Source: Parabacteroides timonensis (GTDB lineage: Bacteria > Bacteroidota > Bacteroidia > Bacteroidales > Tannerellaceae). From it: a DNA stretch of 64,000 nucleotides. The position numbers were made by a program, and so were the translations under genes. The notes under the pieces were generated by a model that saw only the letters and a list, made by a program, of their open reading frames with translations, was not told where the DNA came from and ran no database searches. The stretch lies in the NCBI RefSeq assembly GCF_900128505.1, contig NZ_LT669940.1, positions 1,398,883 to 1,462,882 on the forward strand, in the 5' to 3' direction. Positions 8,753-18,238 of the stretch are shown here, piece by piece (position 1 is the stretch's first letter; each line of letters starts with the position of its first letter).

Positions 8753-10417
8753 TTACTTCGTAGGGTAACCCGGATTTTGTCCTAAGGCTGGGTTCAGGTC
8801 GAGTTCAGACTGTGGAACCGGGAACAAATAGTTATGATCTTCATATTTGCTGCCTGTCAGCTTGATGTTTTCTCCCTGATACAGGATACATACTTTACCT
8901 TCATCTTTCGGGTCCGCATTAGCCGGATCATCTACCATTTTGTATTTCATCCCCAGGAACGGAGCGTTTAATACATCTTTGGCAATACCCCAACGGCGGA
9001 TATCCCATTTACGCTTGCTGCCTTCAAGAGCGAATTCTACACGCCATTCGTTACGAATACGCTGACGAAGGGCATCCTGGGTTCCGCAATAAGTGGGTTT
9101 GCTCGCATCAGAGTTTTGCAGATCCGGCATACCTACACGGCGACGTACCTGATTGACTGCATCGAAAGCGGAAGCGTCCAGTCCGGCAAGTTCGTTTTTC
9201 GCTTCAGCATACGTAAGCAATACTTCTGCATAACGGATTACATGCCAGTCTTTACCCATGTTCCATCCATCCGATTGTGGGTCGATACTCGGGTCGAGCC
9301 ATTTCTGTTGATAATATCCGGTTGCCGTAGCGTCATTGTGTTGAGCAACTCCGGTGCTACCGCTTGATTTCAAAGGTGCTGTTTTTACCGTTACGTTATA
9401 CATGGTTTCTCCGTCATGCAATACACAAACTTCCAGACGTGGATCGCGATCCTTGAACGGATTCGTTTCGTCATATAAAGGAGATTCAGCGATGGGAGCG
9501 CCATCGATACATTCGAATGCATCCACCAAGCTTTGTGTCGGGTTAATACCGCCCCATCCCAATGTTGGGAATGCTTCCCAACCGATGATATAACATTCGT
9601 CATCCTTTTTACCGGCTATGTTTTGTCTTACCAGGACTGCTTCCTTGCAAGCTTCCTGTTCTTCCCAGAATAGTTTGGCATATTGTCCGGTATTTGCTGC
9701 ATCAAACAGTTCATATTCACCGGAATCCATCACTGCTTTTGCTGCATCAGCGGCTGTGTCATAATGATGGAAATAAAGAGCAGCACGTGCTTTCATTGCA
9801 TTGGCAGCCCCTTTGGTTGCACGTCCATAGTCGCTGCTCCCCCATTGTGCCGGAAGATGGGCGATAGCATAATCGAAATCTTCTATTATTTTGGCGTATA
9901 CCTCTTCTGCAGGAGTACGTGTTATACTGCCCATATCATGCAGGTCGAGCGTTCCTTCTACATACGGTACATCTCCAAACGTCTGTATCAAACCAAAATA
10001 GATATATCCGCGCATAAAGCGGGCTTCTCCTATGGTAGCCTCTTTATCCGCCTGATCATAATCGGGTATGAGGTCGATTTTCTCCAGTAGGACATTACAT
10101 GAGCGAATCGCTTTATACTCGTCTGTCCATGCCATATCTCCCGGATCGTAAATACCTTTTGAAACATTACCGGCAGCCCATTTGATACCGTGTACGGCAT
10201 TGTCAGAATCGATATCGCCATCGATATCACCGGTCCATTTTCCAGGCAGGATCTGCCTGTACACATCGGCTACAAACATTTTGGCATCATTCGGCGTTTT
10301 CCAATAGCTGCCATCGGATAGTTCATCCTGCGGTATTCTATCCAGAAAATCGCTGCAAGAAGTAAAACCCAGAAGGCTTACTGCTGAAATGGCTATATAT
10401 ATAAAACTCTTTTTCAT
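8753..10417 (-). CDS. SusD/RagB family nutrient-binding outer-membrane lipoprotein
   Basis: The 554-residue protein has a lipobox at about residue 21 (LGFTSC) followed by the SusD signature SDFLDRIPQDELSDGSYWKT. TPR-like helices follow, then the family-typical C-terminal segments EWRVEFALEGSKRKWDIRRW and LFPVPQSELDLNP. SusD proteins sit at the cell surface as lids over the SusC pore and capture oligosaccharides. The susC gene lies 23 bp upstream in the same operon. The ligand is unknown. The beta-galactosidase further down hints at a galactose-containing glycan. Confidence 0.95.
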   Translation of the reverse strand: MKKSFIYIAISAVSLLGFTSCSDFLDRIPQDELSDGSYWKTPNDAKMFVADVYRQILPGKWTGDIDGDIDSDNAVHGIKWAAGNVSKGIYDPGDMAWTDEYKAIRSCNVLLEKIDLIPDYDQADKEATIGEARFMRGYIYFGLIQTFGDVPYVEGTLDLHDMGSITRTPAEEVYAKIIEDFDYAIAHLPAQWGSSDYGRATKGAANAMKARAALYFHHYDTAADAAKAVMDSGEYELFDAANTGQYAKLFWEEQEACKEAVLVRQNIAGKKDDECYIIGWEAFPTLGWGGINPTQSLVDAFECIDGAPIAESPLYDETNPFKDRDPRLEVCVLHDGETMYNVTVKTAPLKSSGSTGVAQHNDATATGYYQQKWLDPSIDPQSDGWNMGKDWHVIRYAEVLLTYAEAKNELAGLDASAFDAVNQVRRRVGMPDLQNSDASKPTYCGTQDALRQRIRNEWRVEFALEGSKRKWDIRRWGIAKDVLNAPFLGMKYKMVDDPANADPKDEGKVCILYQGENIKLTGSKYEDHNYLFPVPQSELDLNPALGQNPGYPTK

Positions 10418-10440
10418 ATTTCTGATTGATAAACTGTTAT

Positions 10441-13400
10441 TTAAAATCCAACTTTAAGACCTAACGAGATCTTTCTTACGTTTGAGTAAAGACCTCCGCG
10501 AGAACTGCTTGGTGCAGATTCCGGGTCGAGGCTATCCATGCCTGTAATTGTAAAAAGGTTTTCACCACTGATAAATACTTTTACTCTTGTCAGGTTGATT
10601 TTACTCAACAAAGCCTTCGGTAGGTTGTAGCCGAGTGTCAGGTTTTTCAGACGTACATAAGATGCATCTTCCAGCCAGTATGAAGAGAACTGGTAGTTGA
10701 TCTGGTCAGACATCGTAATACGGGGGTAAGAAGCATTATGGTTGGTCGGAGTCCAACGATCCAGATGGCGTTCCAGCACTTTACCGCCGTTGAAGAATGC
10801 ATAAGCCGCTTCACCATTCACATAAGCATCCACATCGAATGCACCCTGGAAGAATAACGACAGGTCAAAATCTTTGTAATATAAATTGACACCTAAGCCG
10901 GCTGTCCAGCTCGGAAACTCTTTACCGATAACGGTACGGTCGTTAGCCAGGTCGATCTTTCCGTCACCATTCAGGTCTTTGTATTTGATATCACCCAGTT
11001 GTTCTGTTCCGGTACGTTTCGGAAGGCTCTTTAATTCCTCTTCTGTATTGAAATAACCGTCGGCTACATATCCGTAGTAAGAACCGATAGGATAACCTTC
11101 CAGGTACCAAAAGTTACCTCTTCCGTCACCCGGTTCCTTACCTTCTGTACCTTTTAAGTCTGTCAGTTCATTATGTACATACGCCAGATTGAACATGATA
11201 TCATATCTGAAATCTTTATTTATCACATTGTTATGGAAGATACTCAGGTCGAAACCTTTATTCTCCACCTTTCCGGCGTTCTGACGTGGTGCGTCCATAC
11301 CGAAGATACCTTGTACGGGAAGGTACAGCAACATATTGTTGGTAGTCTTCTTGTAAGCAGCCAGTTCGAAACCTAATTTGTTATTCAGGAATGAAGCTTC
11401 GATAGCGCCTTCCCAGCTGGTAACGGTAGCCCATTTCAAGTCTTTGTTAGCGAAGCGGCTTTCATATGTCGTAGCATACAGATTATTACCTAATATATAT
11501 TCCTGATATGCATATGAAGGAACGGTCAGATATACTTCTTCATCTTTAAGTTCTTCGTTACCGGTCTGTCCCCAGCCGAGGCGCAACTTCAGGTTGCTTA
11601 ACCAGTTGATATCGGCATTCTTCATAAACTCTTCTTCCGTGATTCTCCAACCGGCAGAGAAAGCAGGGAAGGCACCCCAGCGATTGTCGGAAGCAAAACG
11701 GGAAGAACCGTCGATACGAACGTTGGCTTCAAACAGATATTTATCGGCAAAGCCGTACTGTGCACGGGCAAAATATGAACGGTGAGCTACTTCGTACCTT
11801 TTTTCCTTATTCGTTTGTGTAGAGGCATCTAGTGTACTTAATGATTCCTGCAGCTCATTATTGCCACCACCTTTACGTTCGGCTTCCAGTCTTTTATAAG
11901 TATGTTCGATTTGTTCGAAACCTCCCAGTAAACCTAAGTCGTGCTTACCCCAGGTTTCGTTATAGTTAATTAATACCTGTGTCGTGTACCAGTTCCACCA
12001 AGTCTGTTTTTCGTAAGCCTCGCGGAGACCTGTTGTTGCTTCATTTTTAAGACCGTAATTTACCTGAGACTTAAATCCTTCTTCACTTCTTTCATCGTTA
12101 CGAACAGAGAATAAGGCTTTAGCGGTCAGATTCGGTAGGACATTTACCTGCGCATACACAGTTCCGTTTACCTGTTGGTTCATGTCTCTTCTGAAACCGT
12201 CGCGTCCTAATAAAGCAACCGGATTATCTTTACCGTGATACAGGAAAGTTCCTTCTTCGTTGCGTATAGCTTCTACGGGAGTGGCACGGTTTGTAAACTG
12301 AGTCATACCGGAAACGCGATTCCAGCTATCCATTAAAGTTCCTCTGTAACCGGATAAATTCAACCCTGCAGAGAACCATTTGTTGATTTGTGAGTCGACA
12401 CTGGTACGTGCATTAAAACGCTTGTAGTTATTGGCGTCGATCAAACCGTTCTGTTGGGTATAGCCGATTGAAGCGTTATAGCTGGTTTTTTCCGAGCCTC
12501 CGCTGATTCCCAGGTGATGCATCGTTTCGATGGCATTTTTGTTCATTGTTTCTTTGTACCAGTCTGTATTGGGGTGTCCGTAAGGATCTGATCCGTTACG
12601 ATACAACTCAATATCTTGATCTGTGAAACGAAGCGGGTTGTTGGGGTTATCGTTCAGGGTTGCTTCGTTATACAGCATTGCATAATCGGCAGAGCCCAGG
12701 AACTTCGGGCGCATAGTTGGAGTAGACCAACCGACGCTACCGGAATAGCTAACACTGGCTCTTTCTCCTTTTTTACCTTTCTTGGTCGTGATCAGGATTA
12801 CACCGTTGGCGGCCTGCACACCATAAATGGCAGCCGAAGAGGCATCTTTCAAAACAGTCAGGCTTTCGATGTCAGACGGATCAATCGTGTTCATACTACC
12901 CGGAACACCGTCTACGATAACCAGCGGACTGGCTGCATTTACAGAGTTCTTACCACGAATAGTAATAGAACCTGTCTGTTCACCGGGTTTACCGGAACTT
13001 TGAATTGCAGTAACACCAGGCATCTGTCCGGCCAGGGCCGCTGATACGCTCGAAACAGGGCGGGATTCTATGGCTTCTGCTTTAACTGTTGCGACAGACC
13101 CCGTCAAGTTAGCTTTTTTCTGGACACCATAACCAACAACAACGACTTCATCGAGAGCCTGTGAGTCTTCTGCTAGTGTGATTTTTCCTTTGGCTGCTTC
13201 AGAAGCTTTAATCTCTACGGTTTTAAACCCGATGCTACTGATTACCAGAATGTCATTAGGATTGGCTTCCAGTGTGAATTTTCCGTCAAGATCGGTAACT
13301 GTACCGTTTGTTGTTCCTTTGACAACCACATTCGCTCCAATTAGTGGCTCGTTCATTCCACCATCGAAAACGATTCCGCTTATGGCTTTTTTCTGTTGGG

Positions 13401-13518
13401 TAATAGATACTTCTGCTGTAGTGGCATACAGGGAAGATGTGGTTACTGAAACAGGAAAAGCAAGTGCGATTAAAAGCAAAGAGATTTGATTTTGCTTTAA
13501 AATAGACCTGTAATTCAT
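10441..13518 (-). CDS. SusC/RagA family TonB-linked outer-membrane transporter
   Basis: The 1025-residue protein has a signal peptide (residues 1-33), a carboxypeptidase-regulatory-like domain (about 45-125, ISGIVFDGGMNEPLIGANVV) and a TonB box region (DEVVVVGYGVQKKANLTGSV). A plug domain (about 135-245, ending AANGVILITTKKG) precedes a 22-stranded barrel. It imports oligosaccharides across the outer membrane with its SusD partner. There is no N-terminal STN domain, so it is not expected to signal through a FecR anti-sigma. No consensus TAnnTTTG promoter faces it in the 400 bp upstream. The only one in that region points the other way inside an inverted-repeat-bounded segment, so expression is probably controlled by DNA inversion. 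Confidence 0.95.
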   Translation of the reverse strand: MNYRSILKQNQISLLLIALAFPVSVTTSSLYATTAEVSITQQKKAISGIVFDGGMNEPLIGANVVVKGTTNGTVTDLDGKFTLEANPNDILVISSIGFKTVEIKASEAAKGKITLAEDSQALDEVVVVGYGVQKKANLTGSVATVKAEAIESRPVSSVSAALAGQMPGVTAIQSSGKPGEQTGSITIRGKNSVNAASPLVIVDGVPGSMNTIDPSDIESLTVLKDASSAAIYGVQAANGVILITTKKGKKGERASVSYSGSVGWSTPTMRPKFLGSADYAMLYNEATLNDNPNNPLRFTDQDIELYRNGSDPYGHPNTDWYKETMNKNAIETMHHLGISGGSEKTSYNASIGYTQQNGLIDANNYKRFNARTSVDSQINKWFSAGLNLSGYRGTLMDSWNRVSGMTQFTNRATPVEAIRNEEGTFLYHGKDNPVALLGRDGFRRDMNQQVNGTVYAQVNVLPNLTAKALFSVRNDERSEEGFKSQVNYGLKNEATTGLREAYEKQTWWNWYTTQVLINYNETWGKHDLGLLGGFEQIEHTYKRLEAERKGGGNNELQESLSTLDASTQTNKEKRYEVAHRSYFARAQYGFADKYLFEANVRIDGSSRFASDNRWGAFPAFSAGWRITEEEFMKNADINWLSNLKLRLGWGQTGNEELKDEEVYLTVPSYAYQEYILGNNLYATTYESRFANKDLKWATVTSWEGAIEASFLNNKLGFELAAYKKTTNNMLLYLPVQGIFGMDAPRQNAGKVENKGFDLSIFHNNVINKDFRYDIMFNLAYVHNELTDLKGTEGKEPGDGRGNFWYLEGYPIGSYYGYVADGYFNTEEELKSLPKRTGTEQLGDIKYKDLNGDGKIDLANDRTVIGKEFPSWTAGLGVNLYYKDFDLSLFFQGAFDVDAYVNGEAAYAFFNGGKVLERHLDRWTPTNHNASYPRITMSDQINYQFSSYWLEDASYVRLKNLTLGYNLPKALLSKINLTRVKVFISGENLFTITGMDSLDPESAPSSSRGGLYSNVRKISLGLKVGF

Positions 13519-13556
13519 GTGCTTTTTGATTGATAATTAATACTAGTGTTGTTGTT

Positions 13557-13797
13557 AACATAGTCCTAGCAGAACTCAGGCTTAATCACAACTTGTAATC
13601 ACCAGTACCTTAGTGTGTTAATTGTGGTTGGTTAAAAAAACAAGAAAATGAATTAACTTTATCGAGTAATTAATAATTAACAGATCGGGCTGTATAGATT
13701 GTATTTAGTGATCAATTTTAATATATTTATTCATTGATAATAAAAAATATACTATATTTGCAGTGTCGTTTTTAAATAGTTCTGCTAGAACGATGTT
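13557..13797. promoter_or_regulatory. Candidate invertible promoter segment upstream of susC
   Basis: Arms at 13557-13576 and 13778-13797 are inverted copies matching at 18 of 20 bases. Each arm is itself a dyad (GTTCT-n3-AGRAC type), like recombinase crossover sites. Both fit, exactly or with one mismatch, the AGTYCYN4GDACT pattern that I recall for one class of Bacteroides fragilis inversion sites near susC genes. The 201 bp between the arms hold one -7 box (13753-13760) pointing rightward. Inversion would place it about 76 bp before susC, facing it. This segment and its flanks fill the 408-bp gap from 13519 to 13926. No recombinase gene lies in the window. Confidence 0.65.
13753..13760 (+). 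promoter_or_regulatory. Bacteroidetes -7 promoter box TATATTTG
   Basis: It matches TAnnTTTG exactly, with an ATTG at 13733-13736 as a weak -33 element. In the present orientation it drives rightward toward the alpha/beta hydrolase, with a leader of about 160 nt. It lies inside the candidate invertible segment. Confidence 0.55.
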
Positions 13798-13926
13798 ATC
13801 CTTGATTTCTTCTCCCTTTAATAAATTCTTCAATTTATTTCTACCCTATAGATTACTTTGGTGAAAATGGATGAATTATCATTTTGTTTTCTTAGATTTG
13901 TCGGATATAATATAATTCAATTGTAT

Positions 13927-14898
13927 ATGCGACGTGAATTTTACCGAATATTGATATCGTTTTGTTTGTTGTTTTGGGGGGGGGCTATTTCTGCCCAGAT
14001 GCCCGTCCGGTTAAATGAACGTCCAATTAGCCTGAGTACTTCATCGGGAAAGATCAATGGAAAGATGATAATTCCGGGAACAGCTACTTTTCCGTTAGTT
14101 TTGATTATTGCAGGTTCAGGACCAACCGATATGGATGGCAATTCGGCTGTGGCTGGTATGAAGAATAATTCGCTGAAATACCTGGCTGAAGAGTTGGGTA
14201 GGAGAGGTATTGGTTCCCTGCGTTTTGATAAACGAGGTATTGCATCCAGCACAGGTGCCGGGAAAGACGAGTATTCCATGCGTTTTGAAGACGGTATAAA
14301 AGATGTACGCGAATGGATTGATCTTTTATCCCGCGATCGTCGTCTGAGTGGTATTTATATAGCCGGTCATAGTGAGGGAGCACTTGTTGGAATGCTGGCC
14401 AGCCAGGATAATCCGAAGGTGAAAGGATATATTTCGCTGGCAGGAGCGGGACGGCCTATGTCGGATCTGTTGGAAGAACAGATGGCAGGACAGCCTGAAG
14501 TGATACGGAAAATGGTGGTATCTATCAACGACTCCCTGAAAGCAGGTAAGCTGGTTCCGAGTGTGCCCCTGGGATTGCAGGCTTTGTTTCGTTCTTCCGT
14601 TCAGCCATACCTGATCTCTTGCTATAAATACGATCCGCAGAAAGAGATAAAGAAACTGACTATTCCTGTCCTGTTGTTACAGGGGAAAACAGATATACAG
14701 GTCTCTGTAAAAGATGCAGAATTATTAAAACAAGCATTACCTTCTGCCGAAATGCATTTGATAGACGGTATGAACCATGTATTAAAGGATTGTGCTACGA
14801 CAGACCGTCAGGCTCAGATGGCTGTTTACAACGATCCTGACCTTCCTGTCGATGAGAACTTGCTCTTATTCATTGAAAAGTTTGTGAAGAAGCCCTGA
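13927..14898 (+). CDS. Secreted alpha/beta hydrolase
   Basis: The start is placed at 13927 because this ATG begins a proper signal peptide (residues 1-24, ending GAISAQ). The longer reading from a TTG at 13858 would put a non-signal extension in front. The 323-residue product has the alpha/beta-hydrolase core: an oxyanion-type segment (IAGSGPTDMDGN), nucleophile Ser in AGHSEGA, a late Asp region (LLQGKTDIQVS) and the catalytic His in DGMNHVLK. This suggests an esterase, deacetylase or peptidase in the periplasm. It is divergent from susC, and in the current orientation of the intergenic segment it receives the only visible promoter. The substrate is unknown. Confidence 0.85.
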   Translation: MRREFYRILISFCLLFWGGAISAQMPVRLNERPISLSTSSGKINGKMIIPGTATFPLVLIIAGSGPTDMDGNSAVAGMKNNSLKYLAEELGRRGIGSLRFDKRGIASSTGAGKDEYSMRFEDGIKDVREWIDLLSRDRRLSGIYIAGHSEGALVGMLASQDNPKVKGYISLAGAGRPMSDLLEEQMAGQPEVIRKMVVSINDSLKAGKLVPSVPLGLQALFRSSVQPYLISCYKYDPQKEIKKLTIPVLLLQGKTDIQVSVKDAELLKQALPSAEMHLIDGMNHVLKDCATTDRQAQMAVYNDPDLPVDENLLLFIEKFVKKP

Positions 14899-14913
14899 AC
14901 AATTGTATCTTTG
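14881..14913 (+). promoter_or_regulatory. Promoter of the ABC-F gene
   Basis: TTTG at 14881-14884 and TATCTTTG at 14906-14913, separated by 21 bp, resemble the Bacteroidetes -33/-7 pair. The start codon follows 21 bases after the -7 box. The -33 element overlaps the 3' end of the hydrolase gene. Confidence 0.7.
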
Positions 14914-14934
14914 TGCCTGTAAATAGAAATAAAT

Positions 14935-16881
14935 ATGATTTCAGTTGAAGGACTAACAGTTGAATTTGGTGGTTTTACGCTTTTTGATGACGTATCGTTT
15001 GTAGTAAATAAGAAAGATCGTATCGCACTGGTCGGAAAGAACGGGGCGGGAAAATCTACGATGTTGAAGATCTTTGCTGGTTTGCAATCTCCGACATCCG
15101 GTACGGTCAGTGTACCTAAAGAGACAACGATCGGCTATTTACCACAGCAGATGCAGTTGACGGATACACGTACCGTCAGGGAAGAAGCAGAGTTGGCTTT
15201 CGGACATATCCGGGAAATGGAAAAGGAGATCGAACGTCTGAACCTGGAACTGGCTGAACGTACTGATTATGAAACGGAATCTTACCAGAAACTGATAGAT
15301 AAAGTGACACATCTTTCCGAACATTTTCAAATGATGGGAGGAAACAATTATCATGCGGAACTGGAACGTACGTTAATCGGACTAGGATTCAGACGTACTG
15401 ACTTCGACCGTTCGACATCTGAATTCAGCGGTGGTTGGCGTATGCGTATCGAGTTGGCAAAGTTGTTGCTTCGCCGGCCGGATGTGTTACTGCTCGATGA
15501 GCCGACTAACCACCTGGATATTGAATCAATCCAGTGGTTGGAAAACTTTATTGCTACCCGTGCCAATGCGGTGATTCTGGTTTCTCACGACCGTGCTTTT
15601 ATCGATAATACGACTTTCCGGACGATTGAGATCGAACTGGGCAGTATATATGATTATAAAGTCAAATATTCCGAATACGTGGAGCTCCGTAAGGAACGCC
15701 GCGAACAACAACTTCGTGCTTTCGAGAACCAGCAGAAGAAGCTGGCCGATACGGAGGCATTCATCGAACGGTTCCGCTATAAAGCTACCAAGTCTGTACA
15801 GGTACAATCACGTATCAAACAGTTGGAAAAGGTAGAGCGCATCGAGGTGGACGAAGTGGATAGTGCTATGTTGAACCTGAAGTTTCCTCCGGCTCCCCGT
15901 TCCGGTTCTTATCCGGTAATTATGGAGGATGTGGCAAAGAGTTATGGTGACCATCTTATCTTCCAAAATGTTACTCTAACGATCAATCGTGGCGATAAAG
16001 TGGCTTTTGTGGGGAAGAACGGGGAAGGTAAGTCTACTCTTGTCAAATGTATTATGGATCAGATTGATTACGAAGGTAAACTTCAACTGGGACATAATGT
16101 GAAGATCGGCTATTTTGCACAAAATCAAGCGCAGTTGCTCGATGATAACCTCACTGTATTCGATACTATCGACTATGTGGCAGAGGGTGATATACGAACA
16201 AAAATACGTGATATACTAGGCGCTTTTATGTTTGGTGGCGAGGCCTCCGACAAGAAGGTGAAAGTCTTATCCGGTGGTGAGCGGAGTCGCTTGGCAATGA
16301 TCCGGTTGTTGCTGGAGCCCGTAAACCTGTTGATTCTCGATGAGCCTACGAACCATTTGGATATGCGTTCGAAAGATGTATTGAAGGATGCTTTGCGTGA
16401 GTTCGACGGAACGGTGATCGTTGTTTCTCACGACCGTGAATTTCTGGATGGACTGGTAGATAAGGTTTATGAGTTCGGTAATCAACGTGTGATTGAACAT
16501 CTGGGTGGTATTTATGAATTCTTGGAAAGGAAAAAGATGGATAGTCTGCGCGAACTGGAGCGTACTGCTCCGTCTGTATCTTCTTCAAGTGAAACGGAAG
16601 ATCAGCCTACCCAGAATAAATTGTCGTATGAAGCTCGTAAAGAACAAAGTAAGGCGATTAAAAAAGTAGAAAAGTCAGTGGCTGAAGCCGAGAAGAAAAT
16701 AACTGAACTTGAAACTTCAATAGCAGAAATCGAAGCCAAACTGGCTACACCGGAGGGCGCTTCCGATACCTCTTTATACAGCGATTATTCTTCTTTGAAA
16801 AAAGAACTGTCAGATACCATGGATACATGGACAGAACTGACCATAGAGTTAGAAGAATTAAACGAAAAAGCGTCCCGGTAA
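14935..16881 (+). CDS. ABC-F family ATPase (Uup/YheS type)
   Basis: The 648-residue soluble protein carries two ABC domains and no membrane segment. Domain 1 has Walker A GKNGAGKST, signature FSGGW and Walker B LLLDEPTNHLD. Domain 2 has GKNGEGKST, LSGGERSRLAM and LILDEPTNHLD. A charged linker of about 80 residues lies between them, and residues 555-648 form a coiled coil. ABC-F proteins bind ribosomes and relieve stalled translation, and some protect against antibiotics. The C-terminal coiled coil fits the housekeeping Uup/YheS-like group better than a resistance protein, though sequence alone cannot settle this. It has its own promoter and terminator. Confidence 0.93.
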   Translation: MISVEGLTVEFGGFTLFDDVSFVVNKKDRIALVGKNGAGKSTMLKIFAGLQSPTSGTVSVPKETTIGYLPQQMQLTDTRTVREEAELAFGHIREMEKEIERLNLELAERTDYETESYQKLIDKVTHLSEHFQMMGGNNYHAELERTLIGLGFRRTDFDRSTSEFSGGWRMRIELAKLLLRRPDVLLLDEPTNHLDIESIQWLENFIATRANAVILVSHDRAFIDNTTFRTIEIELGSIYDYKVKYSEYVELRKERREQQLRAFENQQKKLADTEAFIERFRYKATKSVQVQSRIKQLEKVERIEVDEVDSAMLNLKFPPAPRSGSYPVIMEDVAKSYGDHLIFQNVTLTINRGDKVAFVGKNGEGKSTLVKCIMDQIDYEGKLQLGHNVKIGYFAQNQAQLLDDNLTVFDTIDYVAEGDIRTKIRDILGAFMFGGEASDKKVKVLSGGERSRLAMIRLLLEPVNLLILDEPTNHLDMRSKDVLKDALREFDGTVIVVSHDREFLDGLVDKVYEFGNQRVIEHLGGIYEFLERKKMDSLRELERTAPSVSSSSETEDQPTQNKLSYEARKEQSKAIKKVEKSVAEAEKKITELETSIAEIEAKLATPEGASDTSLYSDYSSLKKELSDTMDTWTELTIELEELNEKASR

Positions 16882-16898
16882 TCCGGAGACGCTTTTTT
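16865..16898 (+). terminator. Intrinsic terminator overlapping the ABC-F stop codon
   Basis: The stem AAAAGCGTCCCGG pairs with CCGGAGACGCTTTT with one bulged base, followed by a T-run. The left arm lies inside the last codons of the ABC-F gene and the stop codon sits in the loop. Confidence 0.88.
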
Positions 16899-16943
16899 TG
16901 AAAGATATTGATTAGAGAAGGATATCAATTAAATAAAAGTATT

Positions 16944-16951
16944 TACTTTTG
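16944..16951 (+). promoter_or_regulatory. -7 box TACTTTTG upstream of the nagA pair
   Basis: It matches TAnnTTTG exactly, leaving a leader of about 80 nt before the first deacetylase gene. No clear -33 element is visible. Confidence 0.55.
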
Positions 16952-17037
16952 CTCTCTGACTGGCTTTGATCTGTTATATTATGGAATAGAGCTGATTGAT
17001 AAATAACAAACGCCTAATTTATTATAGACAAAATATT

Positions 17038-18204
17038 ATGTTAACTCAAATTATTAATGGTCGTATCCTGACACCACAGGGCTGGATGAAAGATGGTTCT
17101 GTATTGATCAGTGATAATAAGATCCTGGAAGTAACGAACTGTGACCTGGCCATAGTCGGTGCGAATTTAATTGACGCTAAAGGAATGTATATCGTTCCGG
17201 GCGGTGTGGAAATCCATGTGCATGGCGGTGGCGGACGTGACTTTATGGAAGGTACGGAAGAGGCATTCCGGGTAGCAGTTGCAACTCACATGCAACATGG
17301 TACTACAAGTATTTTCCCCACATTATCTTCTTCGACAATCCCGATGATTCGTGAAGCGGCAGCTACTACGGAAAAATTGATGGCGGAAAAAGATAGTCCT
17401 GTTCTGGGGTTACATTTGGAAGGTCATTACTTCAATATGAAAATGGCTGGCGGTCAGCTTCCGGAAAATATCAAGAACCCTGATCCGGAAGAATATATCC
17501 CGTTGCTGGAAGAAACCAACTGTATCAAACGCTGGGATGCAGCTCCAGAATTGCCTGGTGCTATGCAGTTTGGTAAATATATTACATCTAAAGGTGTATT
17601 GGCATCTGTCGGTCATACACAGGCCGAATACGAAGATATCCAGACTGCTTATGAGGCAGGTTATACTCATGCTACACATTTCTACAATGCAATGCCCGGT
17701 TTCCATAAACGTCGTGAATACAAATACGAAGGTACGGTTGAAAGTATCTATCTGATAGATGATATGACGGTCGAGGTTGTAGCCGACGGTATCCATGTTC
17801 CTCCAACTATTCTACGTCTGGTATATAAGGTGAAAGGGGTAGAACGTACATGTTTGATCACAGACGCATTGGCTTGTGCTGCCAGTGACAGTCAGGTAGC
17901 TTTTGATCCTCGTGTGATCATCGAAGACGGAGTGTGTAAGCTGGCCGACCGTTCTGCTTTAGCAGGTAGTGTCGCTACGATGGACCGCCTGATCCGTACT
18001 GTTGTGCAGAAGGCTGAAATACCTCTGGAAGATGCTGTTCGTATGGCTTCTGAAACGCCGGCCCGTATAATGGGGGTTTACGACCGTAAGGGGTCTTTGC
18101 AGCGTGGCAAGGATGCGGATATTATGGTCTTGGACAAAGATCTCAATGTAAGAGCTGTCTGGGCTATGGGGAAATTGGTGGAAGGCACTAATAAATTGTT
18201 TTAA
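17038..18204 (+). CDS. nagA: N-acetylglucosamine-6-phosphate deacetylase, copy 1
   Basis: The enzyme removes acetate from GlcNAc-6-phosphate in the cytoplasm, feeding glucosamine-6-phosphate to catabolism or cell-wall recycling. The start at 17038 gives 388 residues and aligns exactly with copy 2; the longer frame from a TTG at 16996 has no support. Amidohydrolase features are visible: HVHGGGG with His60 and His62, LEG with metal ligand Glu128, His193 (VGHTQAE), His214 (HATHFYNAM), His253 (ADGIHV) and catalytic Asp276 (ITDAL). The usual LEGP is LEGH here. The HxH pair suggests a two-metal site as in Bacillus. Copy 2 follows 34 bp downstream and is about 70% identical without gaps. Confidence 0.93.
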   Translation: MLTQIINGRILTPQGWMKDGSVLISDNKILEVTNCDLAIVGANLIDAKGMYIVPGGVEIHVHGGGGRDFMEGTEEAFRVAVATHMQHGTTSIFPTLSSSTIPMIREAAATTEKLMAEKDSPVLGLHLEGHYFNMKMAGGQLPENIKNPDPEEYIPLLEETNCIKRWDAAPELPGAMQFGKYITSKGVLASVGHTQAEYEDIQTAYEAGYTHATHFYNAMPGFHKRREYKYEGTVESIYLIDDMTVEVVADGIHVPPTILRLVYKVKGVERTCLITDALACAASDSQVAFDPRVIIEDGVCKLADRSALAGSVATMDRLIRTVVQKAEIPLEDAVRMASETPARIMGVYDRKGSLQRGKDADIMVLDKDLNVRAVWAMGKLVEGTNKLF

Positions 18205-18238
18205 CGGGTAGAACAGGAATAGAAATATAGTAGAATTT

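Noticed and set aside
13858..13926. Upstream TTG start for the alpha/beta hydrolase
   Set aside because: The ATG at 13927 begins a standard signal peptide. The extra 23 residues would sit ahead of it and have no support.
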